Of a DNA stretch of 64,000 nucleotides, positions 21,702-34,199 are shown in pieces; positions within the stretch are counted from its first letter, which is position 1, and every line of letters starts with the position of its first letter. The notes beneath the pieces were generated by a model. That model saw only the letters and a program-made list of their open reading frames with translations. It ran no database searches and was not told the DNA's origin. This DNA comes from Boothiomyces macroporosus (lineage: Eukaryota; Chytridiomycota; Chytridiomycetes; Rhizophydiales; Terramycetaceae): positions 18,280-82,279 of the forward strand of contig JADGKB010000063.1 in assembly GCA_027604185.1 (NCBI GenBank), given 5' to 3'. Position numbers and translations under genes: made by a program.

Positions 21702-24700
21702 ATGACTTGGAAATCAAATCGTTTTAGAGAGTTGAATGAATTGATCGTAAAGTGCATCCAGAATAACGATCTCCAAAATAAGCAACTGCAGGAATTAAAT
21801 CCAGAAGATTTGCAGTTCAATAAACCCAAACCATTCCAAAAAGTAATTCTGGAAGGACAAGAAATCAAGGTATCTGAGCAGTATCTTCAAGGTATTTTTA
21901 TTTTAACTATAAGGTTAAAAAATATTAACATAGGTGTAACCAGAGTATCAAAGATGATTGAGAATGATGATATCAGTGAACTGTACAATTACAGTTTAGC
22001 AGACAACTCCTTTGGGAATGTATCTCCTACAGAAATCTGCATCCTGATTAATTACATGGAAAGAGAGGCTTTACTGGTGATTATTGAAAATCTGGTCTTG
22101 TTCCAATTCAATTTCAAACCTCCAGTAGTTAATTTGATCAACACTCTGTTGGAAAACAGCAAAAAACTTGACGAACTGAAATTAAACGAAAATGAATCCA
22201 CAAACCAGAAAAGAGATGAACTTTTCAAATTGGGAATTACAGAACGGGAAATTGCTTTGCTGGAACAACGTTTAAAAAGAGAATCAAATTTGATTAAAAT
22301 TCTACTTTTGAAAATCAAAAAGTTTGGATTCTCTATTGATGAAATCAGCTACATTTTAGACAAGATTACGGACGAATTCAAGTTTATTTTGATTTGTAAT
22401 TTGAAGTTGGAACTTTCCTTAAAACCAAAGATGAAGGATCAACCGCTTTTACTTGCACTTGCAATCAGTACAGATGACAATGACCTCAAGAGACAGCTGA
22501 ACATCAATTTCAACTATTTCCAAATTTATCTTCAAGAAAAAGAAGATGAATTGGAAAAAGAATTGCTGGAAAATTACAAGTTGATTTTATCAGAATTTAT
22601 CACCAGTTATGTGTGTGTCTTTAAAAAGACATTTAGACAAATTATCGCTAGGGATCAGGACTTGTCGAATACTGATGCACCAGAGACTCAGTGGGAGCAA
22701 TTATTGAATCTAATATCTGGCATTTACAAAGACAGACCAGATTCAGCTATCCATTGGTGGACTGAAACTGATTTGTTCCAATTCATTAGATTGGCTGCAG
22801 ATGTTTGGACTCCTAGGTTTCTGGTACTATTCCTAAAAACTATCTGCAGTTTAGCATCTGGTCAAATATGTGCTAATAACGTTCATCAAATTCTCAATCT
22901 GGACAATAATGGGCAATTTGGGAATATTACATGGGGAAATTTCTTTAGAACTTTAAACTCCTATTTAGAAAGATTAGGACAGAACGAAAATATGGAGTTA
23001 TCCCCTACAGAAACATCTATTATTCTTGTATTTTTAGATTTGGTAGGGACAGTTGTGAAATACTCTACCAGCTGCAGAAGAATTTTATGTGAAAATCAAA
23101 ATTACCGTGCATTGGATACGCTATTTCTGCTATTGATCAAGAGGCTTCCAATCGATCTAAAAGCTGCACTTTTACATACTATCAGTTGTTTTTGCGAGCC
23201 TTCATTAGAATGGAGTGAAAATTCTAGCCAGGTGTGGTACTTGTTGGAAACCTGTCAAATTATACCGCAAAAGGATCATTTAGGATTATTATTTGACATC
23301 AAGGAAATTGAAACTAGCCAGCAAACTTATCCAGAAACCTTAGCCTTTTTAAATCTCATTTGCAATTTAGTTCAGTGCAAATCTGCAAATATTTATGAAA
23401 CGTTAGGGGAGCCAGAACGATTGGGAGGAATAAGACCGTATCTGGCATTCATTATAGATGAAATATTTCTTAAAATTGACGAGAGACCATTTTCTGATGG
23501 AAAGGAGAGATGGAAAATATACACCAAATGCTTGGAGATATTTAATCATTGTCTAGAGCAGTTTGAAATGGAATCTGTACTCGGTTATATCACTAATCCG
23601 ATTCAAGATGCCGGAAACAATGTTTCACCTTTACGAGTGTTGGGATTATCTCCAGGATTTGAAATAATAATCAGAGTACTATCTGGGTCAAAACTTGCCC
23701 AAAAGTTATTTGAAATTATCGAAACTGAAATTGGTTATTCGGCGATCAAGGAAGCAGTATATCAGGCATTGAAGATTGTTTACTACATGTTCAATACACA
23801 CAAGACATTTTTGGAAGTTATTTGTCCAGGAATCGTGGAGCACAAGGAAGCATTTATTGTTGGATTGCCTATATCGATGAGTGGTATTGATACTCTATTG
23901 GCATCCCAAACTGCAACTATCACTAAAATTGCTACATTTGTAAATAGTGAAGATGAAATTTTGTGTTTGATTGCAATGTCAATCATCAATTTGCTTTCTC
24001 AAAGTCCTCTTTTCTCTGGTGTAGATTCCTATGATTCTCAAACCAACCGATTAGTTGGAATTATACAGTCTTCTGAATACAGTGACCAAATTCTTCAGGG
24101 ATTCATTGATAGACTGTCAGTTGACGGGATTGAGAATAATAATCAAGAAAATTACCAGCAACCTACAGCAAGCGGCTACCATTTTGATATCTCAGCTTTT
24201 AGACATTCTTACAACCACTCGATTCGACTTGTAATTCTCGACCTGTTAATTTGGAATGTTTCAATTCAAAGTTCATCAAACATTGCACATTTCCTACTTG
24301 GACTAAAGTCAAAGGCAAAAGAAATAGAGGCTCGATCCAAAGAAAATACATGTCTGTCGGTGATTGTCGGGCTATTAAACAACGAAGATTCAGATTCGAT
24401 ATATCTCACCCACCCACAACTAGCTGAAAAATGCCTCCATCTGATTTATTTGGTTTGCTTTGATCAAAAAACCAGCACTCAGGCACTCCGATTTCTTCGT
24501 AATGAATGTGATTTCTTTGCTAAACAAATATCTCTATTCAAGATGGTTGTCGACGATGACAATGTCGAAAATATTGATCTTCAAGTTAGTCGGTTACACC
24601 AATGTGCATGGCTTTTGCAGATTCTGGCTTTGGAGCTCCATGTTACCGCTTTATCGGAACAAAGAGCAACAAGCCAAAGAATTATTGGATTGTTATTCAA

Positions 24701-27028
24701 CATGTCCAGCATTAATGGGTTGATATGGAATTCTGAAGAGTACCCACATGAATATGAACAAATTTCAACAAAACTTGTGTCGATGTTGGATTCACTCAAT
24801 TTTAGAGGAAGTCAAATGCCAATAACTGATCTTTCACAAACTGTATTCAATGATTTTTCTTTGGCAGAGTTCATGAAAGCAGATGAACATGGAGCCGAAA
24901 TTTTCAATGTATCTGCAATTTATTTTGCGTTCTTGATGCGCATTGACTTTATGGAAAAGGCAGGATCGATTATCCAAGCTGGAGGAAGATTGGCTGCTCA
25001 GGAGCAAGCGTCTGAACTGTTAAATATCATCATTGAAAAGAACGATTTACAAAAACTTAATTATGCAAGATTCCATGTGTCCGAGGCTTGGTGTAAGCTA
25101 ATAAGAATATCAGTAAAATGCTATTCTGATATTTTCCCAGCCGAATTACTTGAAAGAAGAATATTTGAAATATTGACAAAATTATTCAAGAAGGTCAATC
25201 ATGATTCCAGTACTTTGTGTGTCGGTGCCGGTCCATCTCAGGTTGCAGTATCACTAATTTCACAATTACTCGCTGATAAAAAGTCTCGTTTAGTTATTGG
25301 TATCAAAGACAATTTTGCATTAGCTTCTCTGGATACTTTCCATTCGGATATTTTGAAAGGAATTTTAGCATGTATTACCAATGAATCATCTTCCACTGCA
25401 ATCAGAGGAAATTACTACATTGCTTTAATCAGATTGATCACTTACATCAAACCAAACGCTGCAGCAGATGCAAGCCAGCCAAAGATAGCTGACGATGCGC
25501 TGTATCAAGCAGCATCGTTTATCTTTAAAGAATCCAGCAATTTTTGGGAACATATTTGCAGAGATGCATCTGATTCGGAATATATTTGGCAAACTTTAGC
25601 TTTTACCGCACTTACGGAGCTTTGCGCACTAGGAAATTGGTACTACACGAATTCATTCCACTCCCCACATCCTATGCTTAGTTTCTTGTCTCATAGAAAC
25701 TTTTTAGGTAATTATATCCAGACCATTAAGCAAATCGATGATAAGCATCTATGTGATGTTATTTTGAACTCAAGTATCTATATTTTAATCCAGGGAATGA
25801 TAATGACGTCAACCGCTATGTTTTTGAAACGAAAATGAGCTTCCTTAAAAGACTAGCCGAATCGAAAACTGGCGCGGAGGGTTTACTTGAACACAATTTG
25901 CTCGAAACTCTGACAGAATGCCGATATCTTGATCAAATTCCAAAATATGATGTAGGAAAGGATTCGATGTTTGAAGATAATTCAGTATTTTTGTACAATG
26001 GCATCATCAAACACACCTTTGAATTAGTTGTAATGACACTATCGCACTTTAGTTCGGAAAATGTCACTGTGGTAAAAAAGGCCATTAGTTTCCTACTAGC
26101 TCATCACGGCAGTATTCTAACCTTGATCAAAAATTCTTGTGAATTTTTGAGTCTTTCCTCAATGAAACATTTGAAATTAATCACTGGACTATTTTCTTGG
26201 ATTGGGCATCAACTGAACTTTATTCACACACCAGTAATGATTTTTAATATTAGTTCCCTGGACCAGGACTAAATACCTTTTACTCAATTCTAACCCATGT
26301 ATTGGAAACCTTTTCTGGCGCAAAATGGCATGCAAAAATCGAACCGGTAGAAGATGTTGAAAGGGTCAAGGACCATATTTACCTTCCGTTTTTTGTGGCA
26401 GGAACCAAAAGAACTGTTTTTGCTGAAGAAGTGCTCTACTTGTCTGAACAAATTTGCAGAAACATTCTTCTTTTCCTGCAAGTGAAACCAATTCCGCATA
26501 CTTTGAAAACGCAACACAAAGGTACTAATTGTTAACATAGAATCACCTCTTGGCACTATTGTTTTCACATCTCTCTTGAGCTATAGTTCTGAGCAAATCA
26601 TACACTTGGTAAACGAAATGAAGAATATCGAGAACAAAATTACCGAACTGGACCAAGTCCCAGTTGAAGAGATTAATGAAGTTTCAAGAATTGAGAATGA
26701 AAAGATTTTTGCTGAAGCAAGCTTGACAGCAAGACAGGAAATGTACAAGATCAAAATATCAGAATCAATGGTTTATGTGAAAAACAAAATTGGATTATTA
26801 TTTAGTACTTTGGATTTAAGTGTAGATGTTGTTGAAATGTCTTGTATACTGTTGCTAAAGAATTTAAGAAATGGCAAAACTCAAGTTGACCCAACTCAAA
26901 CTATTAGTGCTATTGAAAAACTACAAACTTTAAATTTGGTAAGTCGAGAATAACTATAGAATTCATATATATCCGAGGACAGTATTGGACTACTGAAAAT
27001 GGCGGGAAGACTTCTTGGACAACAATAA
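21702..27028 (+). CDS. NUP192: Nucleoporin Nup192/Nup205 (inner ring of the nuclear pore)
   Basis: This large alpha-solenoid scaffold sits in the inner ring of the nuclear pore. The main exon and four or more further exons (introns 20, 20, 19 and 21 nt, first of these at 25774-25793) give about 1,735 aa, normal for Nup192. Family-like segments include LNLISGIYKDRPDSAIHWW, LVLFLKTICSLASGQICANN, SYLERLGQNENMELSPTE, and the C-terminal HFSSENVTVVKKAISFL. The start is ATG 21702 (MTWKSNRF); the longer in-frame start is TTG. An in-frame 42-nt stretch at 21892-21933 looks like two abutting mini-introns and may also be removed, which would leave LQGVTRVSKMI. Confidence 0.88.
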
Positions 27029-27085
27029 ACAATGTCGTCTATAAGTGCATATTTATTATCATGAGTGTACAATACGATATTCAGA

Positions 27086-30000
27086 TTATTGTCCCTTTAA
27101 TGCCTTCAATTCATTTCTTAGCATTTCTGCTTCATGCTGGGCATCGTCCAACTGCTCAAGCAAATCTACTCTAGTTGTCTTTAATTCCAGCAACATGACT
27201 TGCATGCGATTGAGCTCTTGAGCTTGTTCATCCTGATCAGCACCTGCTGTTCTTCTCATTTGAGATTTAGCCTCCTCGATTTCACGATCCTTGACTTCCA
27301 GTTTACGGTTTAATGTCGCAATTTCCCCATTCAAGCTTCTTATCTCAGACTTGCAGTTATCCAACTCGATATCTTTCTGGTCTAATATTTTTCTGACATT
27401 CGAAGATTCAGAAGAGCCTGACATCACCCCTTCAGTCAACTCTTTTTCTTTTTGTCGTAGCTATAGTTAAACGAAAAATACCTGACGTTTGACAGTAATC
27501 AATTCTTCATCCCTACTATCTGCCAACTTTCTATATCGGTCAACATCCCCATTAACATCCCGCAACAAACGCTGGACCCTTTCGAGCTGATCAGTTGTGT
27601 CGCCAACTGCGTCTTGGGCACGATCCAAGTCCTTTAATAATTTCGTTTTTTGCTGCTCAAATTCTGCTTTAATTTGTTCGATATCCCCTTGTGAGTTTTG
27701 TAATTTAGCATTATTTTCCTCCAACAAGCGCTCCAATCCCTTTTCGTTATTTTCCAGCTCTAGGATACTGGCTTTAAGATTTGACATTTCTGCTTCATAA
27801 TCAGTCCTTATTTTTTTCACTTCGATCTCATGGATTCCTTGAATTTCAAGTAATTCGCGAGATTTAATTTCTAATTTGCGGTTTCCGTCTTGAATCAATT
27901 GTTGGAATTGATCGATTTCGTCATGCAAGTTGTCGATAATATTTTCATAGTCCAATTTTTTGGTGTTCCATTCTTCTGCAACAACCTTAGCTTTTTGATT
28001 CATCAAGGCAATCTCTTTTTCTAAAACTTCAACTTGTTCCTGGATTTTTTCCTTTTCAGTAAAGAATTGTTGTCTTGCCACCACCAACGCTTCTTCTGCT
28101 TGCTCTAATCTGGCTTTAGATTCAATTTGCTCTTTCTGGAATGACGATTTGAACCTCGTTTTCTCTAAATCTGCTAAAGCCGCCACTTCTTCCAATTCAG
28201 ATTTATGCTGTTCAGCCAGTAGTTTCATTTTCTTTTCCAAAATTTGATTGGCTTCTTCTTGCCATAACGCTTTCGCAGTTTCCAATTCCCTATTCTGCTT
28301 CTTTGCTTTATCATCGTTTTCTCTGCTAATCTGCTCCCGGAAGTGCTGAATCGATCGCTCGTGATCATCTTTCAATCTGCTGATTTCACTTTCGTATTTA
28401 TCCTTCAGTTTTTGCAGCTCAGTTTTCATGCTTGTGCGCAAATCTTCCATTTGCGCCTCATGAAGTTTAAAATCGGTATCTCTATCTGTTTGGAACTTGC
28501 TTATTTTCGCTGCTTGTTGGTCTGTTAATGCTTTAAGTTCCGCCAAAGAAGCTAATTTTCGTTGGGCATCTGCATAAGCATTAGATAGATCTTTATATTC
28601 CATTTCCAACCTTCTGAGTTCCTCCGTTTGCTTTCCAGACGACCTCATTGTATTTTCCATTTCTCTGTTGCTTTTAGTTTTAAGATTGGTCACAGTATCT
28701 TCCAAAATCGCAAGCTCCGTTTCAGAATTTTTCAGCTTTCTTTCGAGAATTTGATTGTTTTCAATCAGCATACCGAGCTTGTCATTTAAATTTGAAATTT
28801 TAAAGTCCGAGCGATTGATACCTAAAAAGTCTTCAATATTCCTCTGCATATCTACAAGCTGCCTTTCTTGAATAGGATCAAGACCTGGACCCTTTTCCCT
28901 AAGTTTTCTCTCCAACTCTGCAACTTTAGCCTCCAAATTTCTGTCTGAATTGTCCATTCCCCTTCCTCGTCGTGATCGAGGTGAAGTAACACCGCGCGAT
29001 CGAGAGAAACTATTATCTTCCTGGTCAGTGTCGTCATCGTTTCTTGAAGATCTAAGCTTCATTTCCAAGTCCTTGGATTTTTCAATTTCTTGTTCCAGCT
29101 TTAATTTCAGCTTTTCACGTTCCAAGACTGCTTCTTTTAGTTGCGCTCCCATCATGCTGTTCATTTGTTCATTTTCAGCCTGTTTTTTGTCGCCATTATT
29201 CTTTCTCCCGAGCATTCTGCTCAATGATGCATTGCTACCAGGAGTATTGTCCATCAATCTCCCGCCAGCTCTGGAAATCTCAACTTTGTTGGTTGCTTCT
29301 TCTAATTCTGACAGCAAATTAGCAATAGTACGGTCCTTTGATTGTATCAATTGTTGGTCCTGTTCTAGTTGTATCTGCAAATTAGCTTGTGAATTTTTGA
29401 GGGCAGCAAGCTCCTCTTTTACATCTGTAAGCTCGGCTTTGCAGGTAGCATAATCAAGTTTGATTCGATTAAATTCAAGGGATGAAGGCTGTGAGCCGGA
29501 AGTTGATTTCACAGATTGCTTAACGGCATCCCGATCTTCTCTTGCCTTTCGTGCTTCCCTTTGAGAGTCAGCGGCTAGTTCTCTTAGTGGTTCCTGTTCA
29601 AACTCAAGTCTCGAAACCGTGGATTTAAGCACTTTCACCTGCGCTTCCAATTCTCGAACACGCTCTTCTGCAGATGCCAGCTTTTTCTTTGCTTCTTGAT
29701 CAGGGCGTACTTTTAATGTGGGCGCTTCTGACATTTCTTGTTTAACCTCCTCGACTTTCCTAGCTATTAAGATAGACTTACCATCTTAAAGTTCCAGCAA
29801 GATGCTTTAATACACACCTTTCAGCTTCAATCAAATCGCCCACCGTAATCCATAAATCTAGCATTAATTATTATCAACCTTTAGAAATTTCATTCATTTT
29901 TCTATCGGATCTGCGTAATTGTTCCCTTGCCTCTGCAATTTGATTTTTATCATCAGCGTTAAATCGTATGATGTTTTCGGTGGCTTCTTTTACTTTGAAC

Positions 30001-30918
30001 TCCAGCGACAGTTTGTTTTGAAGAGACGAAAAGGTATTGGTAATTTGTACAAGTCTTTTCTTCTGTTCCTGATATCTTTCAGGGTTTAAAATTGGAAACC
30101 CTAAATTCAAATGCCAAAGTACCTTCAGCATCCACGCTTGCCTGACTAAGTAGGGAATATATTGTTGCAGGATCGGTCAGGTCTGGCATGGTACTGTCGT
30201 TGGTATAACTTGTTGCATTATCCGTTTGATCATGATCATTGAATAGTGCGCCAATCTTGAACGAAACCGCTTTGCTTAAAAATCCAGAAGTAGTAGATGC
30301 CAATGAACCTCTCCTAGGTGTTGTTGGAGATACTTTTCCACTACTTATCTCCCTTCGTTCCTCGACCAACGTTCTAGGGCTGGAAATATCATCGCGTCGA
30401 CTAGTCATTCTTTCAGAGTCGTCTCTACGTCTGGAATTGGAATCGGCACTTCTCATTGTGCTCCTGTCAAGGTTTCTTGGACTATCTGAGACATTTCGAC
30501 GGTCTTCCCGTCTCCTTCGTGCTGAATTATCAATTGACTTGTTTTCACTAGCAGAAACTGACATGGGTGGATTATTGGCTTCCGTTATCCTTATCCTTTC
30601 ATCAGTCGGTCTTCGCTAAAGTTATTTCGCCATTACAGTCCTCCCTTCAGACCTAGTTCTCACACGTTCCCGTTCCCGTCCATCAGTCGCCTCCGTTAAT
30701 TGTCTCCTTTCTCTAGGAGCTCTTCTGGAAGAACTATTACTTAAAATATCAGCTAATTCTGAATTTAAATCATCCATAGAATTATTAGTGCTTTTCGTCG
30801 TCCTTTCCAAATTCGACGTTTCTTCCATCACGATTCCTCTTAAACTCGAATCCTGTGATTAATGCATGTATACTTCTGGAGCTTTCCTTGGTATTCTGCG
30901 CTGTCTTCTCTCAGCCAT
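27086..30918 (-). CDS. Long coiled-coil protein with Uds1-like (up-regulated during septation) domain
   Basis: Seven exons (introns of 21-22 nt, the first at 30853-30873) give 1,234 aa. The start at 30918 encodes MAERRQRRIPRKAPE, which splices in frame to DSSLRGIVMEETSN. Residues 1 to about 190 are Arg/Ser-rich and disordered. Residues about 225-345 match the fungal Uds1 domain: TIYSLLSQASVDAEGFPILN, KLSLEFKVKEATENIIRF, KDLWITVGDLIEAERCVLKH. The remaining 850 residues are an almost unbroken coiled coil. Uds1 proteins are known mainly from fungi, which supports fungal affinity. A cytoskeletal or spindle-pole scaffold role is a reasonable inference. Confidence 0.85.
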
Positions 30919-31023
30919 TTTTGAAAGGAATTTAAGGTTGAGGGAAAAAGCAATCAGTTGTCACAAAAGTCACAAAAAACCGAGCCCTACGAATTGGAAC
31001 GTAAATAGAAAAGAACAATATAT

Positions 31024-34000
31024 TTATTGTCTAGCTCCTTTCGGCATTCTTTTGTTGGAGTCATCTTCAAGTTCTTTTTGTTGATAATAGTGCGGAGCGA
31101 CCTCCATCAGCCATTCGGGTTGGATATCAATACATTGGCGCATGAACTCTTTTGACGTAAGAACTAGTTCATAGTATAGCACCCACCGATGTAATTCACC
31201 ATATAATGTGGATGAAGGATGAATAAGTACGGTTTGTTGACTTTTTATAGTCCGATACGAATCTCCAGACCTTTGTAATCTAGCAGTATTGTAAAAGAAT
31301 CCAGCTGTAAGTGCCTTTTTGATGGGTACAATGTTTGAGGGATCAGGGTTTGATAACAGCTGGACCTCAGTTCTTTCCATTAGTCCAATAAGCTGGTCCC
31401 GGACAGCTCTGGCACGATTCATTGTACGATATTGTATAAAGTTTTCATAACACCACTGCATTGAATAATTGGTTTCAACCCAGGTGTCCCAAACCGCCAA
31501 CAACGCAAAATGGTCTCCGCCTGGGCGATTGAACGACTTTCTAGCCTGGTCTGCCATTACTACCTTATCCTTTGGTCTATAGAACACACTGTTTCCAACC
31601 GAAAGCATCGCTATAATAGAAGCAATTTCTTCAGTGCAATGATACTTTTCTGCTGCGATAAGGGTTTTACTGAGCATAGGATCTGTTGGGAATTCTGCCA
31701 TTCTTCGACCAAGCTTTGTAAGTTCTCCCCTATCATTCAACGCGCCTAGCGCGTAAAGCTGTTCCAATGACCGAATCAGAGTTTCCGCTGGAGGAGCATC
31801 CATGAAATCAAAGCTCATTAGATCGTCAATCCCAAAAGATTTGAGTAACAGTACAACTGCACACATATTTGTTCTTTGAATTTCTGGAACTGTACTTTCT
31901 TCCAATTCATTTTGGTATGCCCATGCGGTATACAATCGGAAACATTTTCCTGGTCCAACCCTTCCAGCTCGTCCTTTTCTCTGGTTTGCTGAAGCCCTAG
32001 AGATCGGGACTACTACAAGTGACTCCATCCCGGTTCGGGGGTTGTAATTATTCTGTTTACAAAATCCTGGGTCGATCACATACACTACACCATCAATGGT
32101 GATTGAAGTTTCAGCAATATTGGTTGACAAAACTACTTTTCGGGCTCCTTCTGGAGTGGGTTCAAAGATCTTGCCTTGTAAATCTGACGGTAAGTTGGCA
32201 TAAATCTGACAAATTATCAGCTCTTTAATTTTGCTTCCTAGAGATTTACAGATTTGGGTCAGACTTTCGTGAACTTTTTCGATTTCCTCTTGCCCAGTCA
32301 AAAATAGCAAGATATCTCCTTTATCCTGTGTAATGTGGATTGTCATGATTGTGGTTATAGCAGCAGCGAGGTAATTTGCTTCAGGGTTAGCTGTGTGGTA
32401 AACTTCAACAGGGAACTTTCTCCCAGGTATATTAAAAATAGGAGCATCATCAAAGTATTCAGAAAACTTTTCAGCATCCATAGTGGCGCTGGATATTAGC
32501 AGTTTCAAATCCGGTCTAAATCTGGCAATATCTTTGACCAGGCCAAAGAGTAAATCAGAATGCAATGATCGTTCGTGTGCTTCGTCGATAATAATACAGC
32601 TGTACGAACTTAAATCTGGCTCTGTTAAAAACTCTCTGAGCAACATTCCGTCAGTCATATATTTTATAATTGTCTTTTCAGAAGTGCAGTCTTCAAATCT
32701 AATGGAATACCCAACTTCAGCCCCTAGCTTTGTGCCAAATTCTTCTGCAACTCTTGCAGCAACAGACATTGCTGCTACTCTTCTAGGTTGTGTGCATCCA
32801 ATCTTTTTCCCGTCTTTTGTGTATCCAGCTTCCGCCAAGTATTGTGGAATTTGTGTAGTCTTTCCAGACCCTGTTTCTCCAACGATAATCAATGTTTGAA
32901 ACTTGTCAATTGCATCCAACAAGTCGTCCTTGAATTGATACATTGGGAGAGATTTACGTACTTCCATAATTGACATTTGTTTTTGCTGCGCTGCACTGAT
33001 CTGAGGCACTGCTTCTTTATTTTGCATCTCCATCGCTTTTTGCATAATGAATTCAACCCGTTCTTTTTCATCAAAAACATATTCAAAGTCCATCTCATCT
33101 TGTGGCTTTTTTGCTTTACTTTGCTTGCCAATGTTTTTCTGAATTTGATTTTCTTCCCATTGGTCTTGCTCAGAAACAATTTTATCAGTTGGTTCTTCGT
33201 AGCGCCCATAAAGCACTGATTCCTGTTTCTTTTTATCCAGCTTTCCTTTTTCCGTTATGAAATCTTCAGGCATCACATATTCATCATTTTTATCCGCTAA
33301 AGATAATCTTTCTTCAGCCAATCGAAGAATCATTCTCTTCATATCTAAAGCTTTGCGTTCTTTTTCAGTTAGCCGTTCTCCGTGGAACAAAAACTCTTCG
33401 TCCTTGATCTCCTGTCTCAAAAGTTTGATTTTATCCATTTCTCTCTTTTTAACATATTCGAATCGAGCGCGGTCCCTGATAGAGCCCATCATTTCCTTCC
33501 TCGCTTGTTTGTCATCAGCTATAATTTTGCGCAGCCTGGCTTTTTCATCAACAACTTGCGATTTATCATTGTATTGTTTGCCTTCCAAGTCTCTCATTTT
33601 AATTCTTTCGTCCAATTCATCCCTTTCCCGAATATCCCTATCTCGTTCATCTTCTTCTGGTTCTTCTTCAGAGTAATATTCTTCCTCCGGCTCTTCCCAA
33701 GCCTTTTCCTTTTCTTTTAAATCTTCCTTTCTAAACTTTCTTTTCTTGTTGGATTTTTTCAGTTCAAAGTTCTCTGGCTCTGCCTCTACCAAAGCAAACC
33801 GTTTGTTTTTTTCCAACAGCTTAATTTGCTCTATTTCCTGCTGCTTGCGATAGCTTTGTTCATTTGGATGGGGAAACTTGCTGTAAAGTTGATGAACAAA
33901 ATCCTGGTTTTGGATATCGGCAACTTTTTGTAGCGTCTTCATCAAGTGCTCAGGGGACTTTGCTTTCTTTGCAGAAGCAACAAAATAATCTACGATTGTT

Positions 34001-34068
34001 TCCTCTGAGATTCCAGTCATTTTCATCAGGGAGTCATGAATCCAAGTTTTCAGCTGCTGGTTGTCCAT
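31024..34068 (-). CDS. DHX16: Pre-mRNA splicing DEAH-box ATPase Prp2/DHX16
   Basis: Prp2/DHX16 remodels the spliceosome before the first catalytic step. It is one intact 1,014-aa exon with no intron, a rarity in this window. The N-terminus has a helical region ([20 protein letters not shown]), then charged linkers ([19 protein letters not shown]) and the Prp2-type [12 protein letters not shown] segment. The core has [54 protein letters not shown] and [19 protein letters not shown]. The C-terminal domain ends with [19 protein letters not shown]. It may matter that this organism must splice introns of about 20 nt. Confidence 0.96.
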   Translation of the reverse strand: MDNQQLKTWIHDSLMKMTGISEETIVDYFVASAKKAKSPEHLMKTLQKVADIQNQDFVHQLYSKFPHPNEQSYRKQQEIEQIKLLEKNKRFALVEAEPENFELKKSNKKRKFRKEDLKEKEKAWEEPEEEYYSEEEPEEDERDRDIRERDELDERIKMRDLEGKQYNDKSQVVDEKARLRKIIADDKQARKEMMGSIRDRARFEYVKKREMDKIKLLRQEIKDEEFLFHGERLTEKERKALDMKRMILRLAEERLSLADKNDEYVMPEDFITEKGKLDKKKQESVLYGRYEEPTDKIVSEQDQWEENQIQKNIGKQSKAKKPQDEMDFEYVFDEKERVEFIMQKAMEMQNKEAVPQISAAQQKQMSIMEVRKSLPMYQFKDDLLDAIDKFQTLIIVGETGSGKTTQIPQYLAEAGYTKDGKKIGCTQPRRVAAMSVAARVAEEFGTKLGAEVGYSIRFEDCTSEKTIIKYMTDGMLLREFLTEPDLSSYSCIIIDEAHERSLHSDLLFGLVKDIARFRPDLKLLISSATMDAEKFSEYFDDAPIFNIPGRKFPVEVYHTANPEANYLAAAITTIMTIHITQDKGDILLFLTGQEEIEKVHESLTQICKSLGSKIKELIICQIYANLPSDLQGKIFEPTPEGARKVVLSTNIAETSITIDGVVYVIDPGFCKQNNYNPRTGMESLVVVPISRASANQRKGRAGRVGPGKCFRLYTAWAYQNELEESTVPEIQRTNMCAVVLLLKSFGIDDLMSFDFMDAPPAETLIRSLEQLYALGALNDRGELTKLGRRMAEFPTDPMLSKTLIAAEKYHCTEEIASIIAMLSVGNSVFYRPKDKVVMADQARKSFNRPGGDHFALLAVWDTWVETNYSMQWCYENFIQYRTMNRARAVRDQLIGLMERTEVQLLSNPDPSNIVPIKKALTAGFFYNTARLQRSGDSYRTIKSQQTVLIHPSSTLYGELHRWVLYYELVLTSKEFMRQCIDIQPEWLMEVAPHYYQQKELEDDSNKRMPKGARQ

Positions 34069-34199
34069 GTGAGATCAACTAAAAATATCAAGAATATTTT
34101 CTCAACTGATTTTTGGATGGACAGCCCCGACCTACCTTATTACTGAGAGGAATTTCAGTGGACAGCAGCAATATGAAAAAGCATTTTAAATAGTATATA

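Noticed and set aside
27086..30831. Several separate coiled-coil genes
   Set aside because: Exons splice into one Uds1-like protein through 21-22 nt introns, including a first exon at 30874-30918.
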